From: UBA4732 sp002404095 | GTDB taxonomy: Bacteria; Planctomycetota; Planctomycetia; Gemmatales; Gemmataceae | Direction of reading: 5' to 3' | NCBI GenBank assembly: GCA_036783645.1 | Contig: DAIPWT010000016.1 | Span: forward strand, 8,020-72,019 | DNA length: 64,000 bases | In this document: piece after piece, positions 43,044 to 50,233 of the stretch | How positions within the stretch are numbered: the first letter of the stretch is position 1 | Layout of the letters: the number at the start of each line of letters is the position of its first letter | The notes under the pieces: model-generated | Seen by the model: only the letters and a program-made list of their open reading frames with translations | The model's database searches: none | What the model was told of the DNA's origin: nothing | Position numbers and translations under genes: made by a program

Positions 43044-44036
43044 ATGCCGACCATTGCCAAACTCCGCTGGGGCGTCCTCGGCGTCGCCACCATCAACAAT
43101 CGCCTCCTGCCCGCTTTCCGCAAGTCGGCCCACGCCGAGTTGCGGGCCGTCGCCAGCCGGTCGCCAGAGAAGGCCGAGGCCGCCGCCAAAGCCGCGAACA
43201 TCCCCGTCGCCCACGGCAGTTACGAGGCTTTGCTCGACGACCCCGAGATCGACGCGGTTTACATTCCGCTGCCCAACACGCTACACGCCGAATGGACGCG
43301 CCGCGCGGCCGAGCGCGGCAAACATATTCTCTGCGAGAAACCGCTGACGCCGACCGCCTCCGAGGCGCGTGAATTGGTCGCGTTCTGCGCCGCTCGTAAG
43401 GTGCTGCTAATGGACGGCTTCATGTGGCCGCACCACCCGCGCACCACGGGCGTACGCAAATTCCTTGACGACGGCGGAATCGGCAAAGTGGAGCGCGTGA
43501 CGGCGGCGTTCACCTATCCGCTGCAACCCTTGGAGCCGAGTAACATCCGTTTGCGATCCGATTTGGCGGGCGGGAGCCTTCTCGACGTGGGCTGCTATCC
43601 CGTGTACGGCATACGCTGGGCGTTCGGCGCCGAGCCGGTGCGGGCGTGGGCCAGCGCCCGTTATCTGCACGGCGTCGATGTGGAAATGAGCGGTCTGGTA
43701 TGGCTGGCGGACGGCCGCGTCGGCGCCTTCGACTGCGCCTTCACGATGGCGATGCGCGGCTGGCTGGAAATCGCCGGCACGGAAGGCGTCGTCCACATTC
43801 CGGATCTGTGGTTGCCGGGACCGCGGGCGACGTACACGGTGCGCCGTCCGGATCGGCCGGACGAGGAAGTCGCCGTCGAGGGCGAGGACCAGATCGTCCA
43901 CATGATCGACGACTTCAGCCGGGCCGTGCTGCACGGCGATCCATTGACGCCGGCGCCGGACGAAGCGGTACGGACGCTGCGCGTGCTGGACGCCCTGGCG
44001 CGGTCGGCGCGCGAAGGCCGTGAGGCGACGGTGTAA
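43044..44036 (+). CDS. Gfo/Idh/MocA-family oxidoreductase
   Basis: 330 residues. N-terminal Rossmann fold (LRWGVLGVATINNRLLPAF, with the glycine motif GVLGVA), then the EKP motif in ILCEKPLTPTASEA (catalytic lysine region) and a C-terminal alpha/beta domain with DVGCYPVYGIRW. Substrates in this family are usually sugars or inositols, with NAD(P). It ends in TAATG overlapping the next gene, so the two are coupled although their functions look unrelated. Gfo/Idh enzymes are greatly expanded in planctomycetes. Confidence 0.93.
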   Translation: MPTIAKLRWGVLGVATINNRLLPAFRKSAHAELRAVASRSPEKAEAAAKAANIPVAHGSYEALLDDPEIDAVYIPLPNTLHAEWTRRAAERGKHILCEKPLTPTASEARELVAFCAARKVLLMDGFMWPHHPRTTGVRKFLDDGGIGKVERVTAAFTYPLQPLEPSNIRLRSDLAGGSLLDVGCYPVYGIRWAFGAEPVRAWASARYLHGVDVEMSGLVWLADGRVGAFDCAFTMAMRGWLEIAGTEGVVHIPDLWLPGPRATYTVRRPDRPDEEVAVEGEDQIVHMIDDFSRAVLHGDPLTPAPDEAVRTLRVLDALARSAREGREATV

Positions 44037-46309
44037 TGCGCCTACTGTTTGCGACGACGCTGTTCGTCAGCGCGGCCCTGTTGTTTTTGGTACAGCCGCT
44101 GTTGGCGCGGATGGTGCTGCCGCTGCTGGGCGGGGCGCCGGCGGTCTGGAACACCTGCATGGTGTTTTTCCAGGCCGCGCTGCTGGCCGGTTACGCCTAC
44201 GCCCATGCCGCTCCCGCGTGGCTCGGCGTCCGCCGTCATGCCGTGTTGCACCTGGGATTGCTCCTCTTGCCGCTACTTGTCCTGCCGCTGCACTTGGCCC
44301 GCTGGTGGCCTAATCCGGATGATTTCCATCCCATAATATGGTTGATCGGCCTGCTGCTCATCTCGGCGGGCCTGCCGTTCACAGTCGTCGCAACCAGCAG
44401 TCCGCTGCTGCAACGCTGGTTCACGCACACCGCCGCCCCCGCCGCGCGCGACCCGTACTTTTTGTACGGCGCCAGCAATCTCGGCAGCATTCTCGGACTG
44501 CTCGCCTATCCTTTTTTGCTCGAACCGACCTTATCCTTGGCCCATCAGAGTTTGCTATGGACGGCCGGATACGGCCTGTTGATCGCGCTGACGGCGGCGT
44601 GTGCGGTCTGCTTATGGCGCGCGCCAGCCGACAAAACGAGCCGCGACCGTGAGGGAGCGGGAGAAGTTCACCGCTCCCTCACGGTCGCGGCTCGTTCGCT
44701 TTCCGTCGCGCGCCGCGCCCGTTGGGTGCTGCTGGCGTTTGTGCCGTCCAGCCTCATGCTCAGCGTCACCGCCTACCTGACCACGGACGTGGCGGCCATT
44801 CCGCTTCTGTGGATCGCGCCGCTGACGTTGTATCTTCTGAGCTTCGTGCTGACCTTCGCGCGTCGGCCGCTGCTTTCGCAAGCCGTTCTGACGCGCTGGA
44901 TGCCGTTAGTGATCCTGCCCGTGATCTTAACATTGCTATCGCAGGGATTTGAATTACTGGCCCCTCTGGTTATAGCCATCCATTTATTGGGCCTATTTTG
45001 GATCGGTCTTGTGTGTCACGGCGAACTCGCCAAGGACCGTCCGCCTGGCGAACATCTGACGGAGTTCTATTTGTGGCTGTCGTTCGGCGGCGTGTTGGGC
45101 GGCGCCTTCAACGCGCTATTGGCGCCGCTATTGTTTTCCACGGTACTGGAATATCCGATTGTGTTGGTGCTGGCGTGCCTATTGCGGCCGGTCCCCACCG
45201 CGGCAAATAGCGACAAGCGAGCCATAACGCCGTCAACCGCTCGCCTTCTGGATTGGCTGCTGCCGGTCGGATTGGGCGTCGTAACCGCGCTGCTGGTGCT
45301 GGGCGTACAGGCGTTGGGCACGGCGCCGGGGCCGTTGAGCATCGCCCTAATGTTCGCGGCGCCATTGGTGATCTGCTACCTCTTCCTATTCCGGCCGCTA
45401 CGATTCGGCCTCGGCGTGGCGGCGCTGTTGCTGGCGGGAAGCCTCTATTCGGGCCTATACGGCGGGACCGAATTGCGGATGCGCAGTTTCTTCGCCGTGC
45501 ATCGCGTCACGGTGGACCCGACGGGCCGCTTCCGCCAGCTCGTCCACGGCGACACGGTTCACGGCCGGCAAAGTCTGCGGCCCGGCGAGGAAGGCGAGCC
45601 GCTGACCTACTATTACCGAGGCAGTCCGGTCGGCCAACTGTTCAAGGCTCTCCACTACAACGACCGGGAGCGGCGCGATCCGCGGTTGAAGCGCGTTGGC
45701 GTCGTGGGCCTCGGCGCCGGCGCGCTCTGTTGCTACGCCGCGCAAGGCCAGGACTGGACCTTTTACGAAATCGATCCCGCAGTCAAATACATCGCGTGTG
45801 ATTCGGGCCTGTTCACGTTTTACGGAAATTGTCCAGCCGAAAAGTCGGTCGTGATGGGCGATGCGCGCCTAACACTCCAGCGTTCGGACCAGCGTTTCGG
45901 CGTACTGGTCGTGGACGCCTTCAGTTCGGACGCCATCCCCGTCCACCTGCTGACGCGCGAGGCCATGAAGGTCTACTTCGACCACCTGGACGACGACGGC
46001 ATCCTCGCCTTCAACATTTCCAACCGTTATCTTGATCTGCGAACGGTAGTGGCCGACCTGGCGCGGAACCGCGAGGGGGAGCCGCCGTTGGCCTGCTACT
46101 ACCAGGAAGACAGTAACCTCAGCGATAGGGATAAACAGGAGGGGAAAACGGCGTCTCAGTGGATGATACTGGCAAGAGACGCCGCGGCGCTGAACGGACT
46201 GGCCGGCAATGGTATGTGGAAGGCGGCGCCAGGCCGGGACGGGACGGCGTGGAGCGACGACTTCTCCAATCTAATTGGGGCGGTGAAATGGAGTAATTTG
46301 GGTGACTAA
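44036..46309 (+). CDS. Membrane protein with C-terminal spermidine-synthase-like domain
   Basis: 757 residues. About ten to twelve membrane helices fill residues 1-480 (LLFATTLFVSAALLFLVQPLLA through LRFGLGVAALLLAGSLYSGLY). The C-terminal domain has a SAM-dependent Rossmann fold like polyamine aminopropyltransferase: VGVVGLGAGALCCYAAQ, FYEIDPAV, VVMGDARLTLQ and VLVVDAFSSDAIPVHLLT. Such fusions are common in bacteria, with no proven role. Residues about 200-225 (SRDREGAGEVHRSLTVAARS) are encoded by a perfect palindrome and break a helix-helix loop. The ATG overlaps the preceding TAA. Confidence 0.88.
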   Translation: MRLLFATTLFVSAALLFLVQPLLARMVLPLLGGAPAVWNTCMVFFQAALLAGYAYAHAAPAWLGVRRHAVLHLGLLLLPLLVLPLHLARWWPNPDDFHPIIWLIGLLLISAGLPFTVVATSSPLLQRWFTHTAAPAARDPYFLYGASNLGSILGLLAYPFLLEPTLSLAHQSLLWTAGYGLLIALTAACAVCLWRAPADKTSRDREGAGEVHRSLTVAARSLSVARRARWVLLAFVPSSLMLSVTAYLTTDVAAIPLLWIAPLTLYLLSFVLTFARRPLLSQAVLTRWMPLVILPVILTLLSQGFELLAPLVIAIHLLGLFWIGLVCHGELAKDRPPGEHLTEFYLWLSFGGVLGGAFNALLAPLLFSTVLEYPIVLVLACLLRPVPTAANSDKRAITPSTARLLDWLLPVGLGVVTALLVLGVQALGTAPGPLSIALMFAAPLVICYLFLFRPLRFGLGVAALLLAGSLYSGLYGGTELRMRSFFAVHRVTVDPTGRFRQLVHGDTVHGRQSLRPGEEGEPLTYYYRGSPVGQLFKALHYNDRERRDPRLKRVGVVGLGAGALCCYAAQGQDWTFYEIDPAVKYIACDSGLFTFYGNCPAEKSVVMGDARLTLQRSDQRFGVLVVDAFSSDAIPVHLLTREAMKVYFDHLDDDGILAFNISNRYLDLRTVVADLARNREGEPPLACYYQEDSNLSDRDKQEGKTASQWMILARDAAALNGLAGNGMWKAAPGRDGTAWSDDFSNLIGAVKWSNLGD
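44635..44696. repeat. Palindrome family 1 variant inside the spermidine-synthase-like gene
   Basis: Arms 44635-44660 and 44671-44696 are perfect 26-bp complements with a 10-nt loop. The arm contains GAGCCGCGACCGTGAGGGAG, related to the family 1 arm. In frame; adds about 20 residues to a loop. Confidence 0.92.
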
Positions 46310-46340
46310 TAGAGTCTTTTCTTGACCGCCAGAGGAATTG

Positions 46341-47258
46341 CTATCCTTCGTCTTCGTCGAAGAAGTCGTTTGAGACTTCCTTCAGTTCGTATAACTTCGT
46401 CAGCTTCACGCCGACATTGTGTTCGATCATCAGGTCGGCCAGTTTCGGCCCGTCGATCAAAACAACTTTCTTCCCCTCGATTCGATCCACGAAATCGAGT
46501 GCGTCTTTGGTAAATTGCGACGTGGTGAGGATCACGCCCTTCTTTGCCCGAATGTAGTCCATGCTCCCGACGAAGCCTTGAATCACCGGCCGACCCACCG
46601 AACCGTCCCACCGTTTGGCCTGTATACACACTACATCTAAGCCTAGTTTGTCCTCCTTGATAATCCCGTCGATTCCGCCATCGCCGCTCTTTCCCGTCAC
46701 GGACGCATCGCCGGTTACGCCGCCGTAACCCATCGCCCGCAACAAGCGGACTACGACCTGCTCGAAGAAACCGGGGGAACAGGTCTTCAACTTGGCCATC
46801 AGGTCTTGCGCCGTCGCCTTTTGGAGCGTGTTGAATGAAGCGTCCAGCAACTCCAGCGGGGTCTGGCTGCTTTCAATGACCGTCCCTGCCTCCCCCTCAT
46901 TGTCCTGGTCTGTCGTGTGTCCGATGAACTTGAGGTAGGTGGAAAACTGCTTGAGGAATTTGCAATTGACCGTCGCCGGCTTCTGGAGGAGAACCTTGCG
47001 GCCCGCCTCGGCGATGCTGACCTTCCCACGCACCGGGTTCTCGATCAGCCCAGCGTTCTTTAAGTGAGACTTCGCCCATGCGACCCGATTGCTGAACACC
47101 GTTTGTTGGCCGCTCGGCAAGAGCTCCTGGCGTTCTTCGTCCGTCAACTTCAAACGCACGGCCAGCGTTTCGGTCACTTCACGCATTTTGCGTTCCTGCC
47201 CATCCTGTAAGGCTTCCAGGATGGGCAGCATAACGGATTGAAAATCAGGTATGGCCAC
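46341..47258 (-). CDS. mrr: Mrr-type restriction endonuclease
   Basis: 305 residues. N-terminal Mrr_N winged helix (IPDFQSVMLPILEALQDGQERKMREV, VFSNRVAWAKSHLKNAGLIE). C-terminal PD-(D/E)xK nuclease: FFEQVVVRLLRAMGYGG, KSGDGGIDGIIKEDKLGLD and VCIQAKRW, where D, the second acidic position and the Q-x-K active site are present. Mrr cleaves DNA methylated by foreign methylases. It stands alone, without a methylase, as expected for a type IV enzyme. Confidence 0.94.
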   Translation of the reverse strand: MAIPDFQSVMLPILEALQDGQERKMREVTETLAVRLKLTDEERQELLPSGQQTVFSNRVAWAKSHLKNAGLIENPVRGKVSIAEAGRKVLLQKPATVNCKFLKQFSTYLKFIGHTTDQDNEGEAGTVIESSQTPLELLDASFNTLQKATAQDLMAKLKTCSPGFFEQVVVRLLRAMGYGGVTGDASVTGKSGDGGIDGIIKEDKLGLDVVCIQAKRWDGSVGRPVIQGFVGSMDYIRAKKGVILTTSQFTKDALDFVDRIEGKKVVLIDGPKLADLMIEHNVGVKLTKLYELKEVSNDFFDEDEG

Positions 47259-47372
47259 GAGTAATTACCTCATCGTTCGTGGGACAAATAGGCGTCTACT
47301 GCTTCCAGGGGATCTTGGCCAACAGCGCGGGCTGCCAGCTGGCGTCACTCCCATTCCTCCAATGTTTTAAGT

Positions 47373-48275
47373 CTATGATAACGGTGCCAACGCCGCGACC
47401 GTCGCCCGCGTCGCCTCCTCGACCCGCTGCTCCCACGCCGGATCGTCGGTCTTGAACGGAAACAGGACGCCGCGCGAGCTGTTGACGACCACTCCCAGGC
47501 CGTCCGGCCGGAAGGCCGGCGCCACGTCCGCCGCCGCGCCGCCCTGCGCCCCGTAACCAGGAACAAGAAAGATCACATCCGGCGTCAGCTTACGCAAGGC
47601 GGCCAACTCGGCCGGATAGGTCGCGCCCACCACCGCCCCCACATCACCCAGGCCGCAGCGTCCCACGTTCTCGCGCGCCCACGCCGCCACCGCCTCCGCC
47701 ACGTGACAATAGACCGGCCGGCCGTCGGCCACAAGATCCTGGAACAAGCCGGCGCCGGGGTTGCTCGTCCGCACCAGCACGAATACGCCGGCCTGCGCCC
47801 GGCGGGCGCTTTGTAAGAACGGCTCGACGGCGTCACGACCGAGGTAAGGGTTGACCGTGAGAGCGTCGGCCTCCCACACCGGATGGACGCGGCCGGCCAT
47901 CGACACGCCGCCGAAAGCCGCATCGGCGTAGGCCGCGGCCGTCGAGGCGATGTCGTTGCGCTTGGCGTCGAGGATGGTGAGCAGGCCAAGGCCGCGCGCC
48001 TTGCGCAACAGCCGCTGCATGACCGCCATGCCGTCGGGGCCGCACGCCTCAAAGAACGCGCTCTGCGGCTTGACCACCGGCACAAGCGGGGCGACAATCT
48101 CCAATACGCGGTCGCAAAACTCCTCGTAAGACGCCGCCATCGCGCTCAAGGAATCGTCGCCGTGGCGGCGCCGTATTTCCATCGGCAACGATTCCCAGCG
48201 CGGGTCGAGGCCCACACAGAGAGGGTTGCCCTTGGCGCGGATGACGGCGACCAATCGGTCGGCAAAGTGGTCCAT
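47373..48275 (-). CDS. pyrF: Orotidine 5'-phosphate decarboxylase (type 2)
   Basis: 300 residues. Last step of UMP synthesis. NPLCVGLDPRW near the start, VPVVKPQSAFFEACGPDG, TILDAKRNDIASTAAAYADA (the D-x-K-x-x-D catalytic set), LTVNPYLGRDAVEPF and VFVLVRTSNPGA are the signature of the longer type 2 OMPDC. C-terminal FLVPGYGAQGG binds phosphate. It begins 4 bp after the stop of the upstream small membrane-protein gene, so co-transcription is likely. Confidence 0.96.
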   Translation of the reverse strand: MDHFADRLVAVIRAKGNPLCVGLDPRWESLPMEIRRRHGDDSLSAMAASYEEFCDRVLEIVAPLVPVVKPQSAFFEACGPDGMAVMQRLLRKARGLGLLTILDAKRNDIASTAAAYADAAFGGVSMAGRVHPVWEADALTVNPYLGRDAVEPFLQSARRAQAGVFVLVRTSNPGAGLFQDLVADGRPVYCHVAEAVAAWARENVGRCGLGDVGAVVGATYPAELAALRKLTPDVIFLVPGYGAQGGAAADVAPAFRPDGLGVVVNSSRGVLFPFKTDDPAWEQRVEEATRATVAALAPLS

Positions 48276-48279
48276 AGAA

Positions 48280-48828
48280 TCAACGCTTCTCCGTAGAATC
48301 GTCCTCGGCCGGCTTCTTCAAGTTGACATTCCATTCCAGCCGGTCGCCGCTGCCGCGTACACGACGGACATAATGCGTCGGATGGCCGTCGCCGAGGTCG
48401 AAGGCCGCCGTCGCGTAATTGCGACGCACGCCCGTCGCCAAGTCCAATTGCAAACCCTTTTCGATGACCGCGAATTGTCCATCCACCGTCAGGTCCGGGT
48501 AGTCCGCGGCCGGCAGCGTTTCGCCGTCGCAAGTCACCACCGTCACTTTGCCGTCGCGCACCTTGACAACCCATTCCGAATCGCTCGACTCGCCGTGTTC
48601 CGTTATCTTCTCCTGGAACTGCAAATCGTAGTCGCGTGGGCCGTTGGCCTTCCAGCGTTGGCGGGCCGAGGCCAGTTCCTCCGGTCGCAATTGCAGACTA
48701 ATATTGTAGATGATTGGCAGTGTAATCGCGGCCGCGCTCATCACGGCGAGGAGGAGGAAGTACCAAACCCAGCGGCGCGAGACGGGCCGAAGAGGACTTG
48801 ATTGGGGTGGCATGGCGAACCGATTCAT
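48280..48828 (-). CDS. Membrane-anchored DUF6174-like protein
   Basis: 182 residues. One N-terminal membrane helix (WVWYFLLLAVMSAAAITLPIIY), then an extracytoplasmic domain with RQRWKANGPRDYDLQFQE, VKVRDGKVTVVTCDGETL and a C-terminal beta part. The W-x-x-x-G-x-x-D-Y-D and R-D-G-x-V pattern is like DUF6174, whose role is unknown. The start at 48828 is followed by a second Met at 48813, equally possible. It is upstream of pyrF with a 4-bp gap. A palindrome pair borders its 5' side. Confidence 0.72.
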   Translation of the reverse strand: MNRFAMPPQSSPLRPVSRRWVWYFLLLAVMSAAAITLPIIYNISLQLRPEELASARQRWKANGPRDYDLQFQEKITEHGESSDSEWVVKVRDGKVTVVTCDGETLPAADYPDLTVDGQFAVIEKGLQLDLATGVRRNYATAAFDLGDGHPTHYVRRVRGSGDRLEWNVNLKKPAEDDSTEKR

Positions 48829-48925
48829 GGTGGGCCGCTCGCTCCGCGAGCGGCTTGGCTCAGAGAGGAGAAACTATCTCTAAAAAGGTGGAGATCAAAA
48901 GTCACTCGCGGAGCGAGTGACCCAC
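48829..48925. repeat. Palindrome family 5, two hairpins within an outer inverted repeat
   Basis: CCGCTCGCTCCGCGAGCGG (48835-48853) and TCACTCGCGGAGCGAGTGA (48902-48920) are each self-complementary. Outer bases GGTGGG and CCCACC pair, enclosing a 97-bp element. It lies between the glgC stop and the start of the DUF6174-like gene. Confidence 0.85.
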
Positions 48926-48927
48926 CT

Positions 48928-50172
48928 TCACGGCCGGCCGTGGAAGGTTTCAGGCGGCTCCGCTTTCGGCACCACCACGACGCCTTGCTCCGTCACCTGG
49001 AAGCCGCGGCGCCGGTCGTTCTCCAGGTCGTAACCGATGGTGGTATTCTCCGGAATCTTCACGTCCTTGTCCACGATCACCCGACGCAGCCGGCAGTGCC
49101 GGGCGACGTTTACGCCCTCGAACAAGATCGAATCGTCCACATGCGAATAGCTGTTGACGCGCACGAGCGGCGACAGGATGCTGCGGCGCACGTGGCCGCC
49201 GCTGATGATACAACCGGCGCAGACCATGCTGTCGTTGGCCTCGCCGCGGCGGGCGTTCTCCCACGTTCCGTCGTTGAACACGAACTTCGGCGGCGGCAGC
49301 TGCGGCTGGAACGTGCGAATCGGCCAATCGTGGTCGTACAAGTTCAAGACCGGGTCTACCGCGATCAGGTCCATGTTAGCCTGGTAGTAAGCGTCGAGCG
49401 TCCCCACGTCGCGCCAATACGGCACCGGCTTGCGGTTGCGGTCGGGAAAGCGGTAGGCGAAGACGCGCTGCGACTGCAAGATGCCGGGAATAATGTTCTT
49501 GCCGAAGTCGTGTTCGCTGTCCGGCTTGGCCGCGTCCTGGAACAGCAATTCGTACATGATCTTGGCCGAGATGACGTATATGCCCATCGACGCCAGGCAG
49601 TTGTTGGGGTCGTCCGGCAACGGCGGCGGCTCCTTCGGCTTCTCCACGAAATTCGTTACGCGATCTTCTTTATCCACGTGCATGACGCCGAAGCCGGTCG
49701 CCTCCGGGCGCGGCACAACGATGCAGCCGACGGTCAGGTCGGCGTTGCGGTCGAGGTGCGACTGGATCATGGCGGCGTAGTCCATCTTGTAAATGTGATC
49801 GCCGGCCAGGATGAGGACGTATTTCGGATCGGCCTTTTCGATGCTGTAGATGTTCTGGTAGATGGCGTCGGCCGTGCCTTTGTACCAGTTCTCGTCAATG
49901 CGCTGCTGCGGCGGCAGCACATCGACGTACTCGCCCAGTTCCCGGCTGAGGAAGGTCCAGCCGGCCGCGAGGTGGCGGTCGAGGCTCTGGGCCTTGTACT
50001 GCGTCAGGACGAGGATGCGGCGTAAATTACTATTGATGCAGTTGGACAGGGTGAAGTCGATGATGCGATAGAGGCCGCCGAAGGGCACGGCCGGCTTGGC
50101 GCGGTCGCGCGTGAGCGGGTCAAGGCGCGTACCTTTGCCTCCGGCCAGGATCATCGTCAGCACATCTCTCAC
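48928..50172 (-). CDS. glgC: Glucose-1-phosphate adenylyltransferase
   Basis: 414 residues from the GTG at 50172, which follows GGGGAGG; a longer frame goes to 50202. Makes ADP-glucose for glycogen synthesis. Nucleotidyltransferase core: MILAGGKGTRLDPLTRDRAKPAVPFGG, YRIIDFTLSNCINS, GTADAIYQN, VLILAGDHIYKMDY, FVEKPKEP, followed by the left-handed beta-helix C-terminus (VRRSILSPLVRVNSYSHVDDS). Allosteric control is expected from the family. Alone, downstream of the kinase gene on the same strand. Confidence 0.96.
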   Translation of the reverse strand: MRDVLTMILAGGKGTRLDPLTRDRAKPAVPFGGLYRIIDFTLSNCINSNLRRILVLTQYKAQSLDRHLAAGWTFLSRELGEYVDVLPPQQRIDENWYKGTADAIYQNIYSIEKADPKYVLILAGDHIYKMDYAAMIQSHLDRNADLTVGCIVVPRPEATGFGVMHVDKEDRVTNFVEKPKEPPPLPDDPNNCLASMGIYVISAKIMYELLFQDAAKPDSEHDFGKNIIPGILQSQRVFAYRFPDRNRKPVPYWRDVGTLDAYYQANMDLIAVDPVLNLYDHDWPIRTFQPQLPPPKFVFNDGTWENARRGEANDSMVCAGCIISGGHVRRSILSPLVRVNSYSHVDDSILFEGVNVARHCRLRRVIVDKDVKIPENTTIGYDLENDRRRGFQVTEQGVVVVPKAEPPETFHGRP

Positions 50173-50233
50173 GTCACGGCCTCCCCTTGCTGGTGCGGGC
50201 AAGCTGCCATGATGCCTGAGAAACGCCAGCGTA

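Noticed and set aside
46310..46340. Terminator between the convergent spermidine-synthase-like and mrr genes
   Set aside because: No convincing stem in the short gap.
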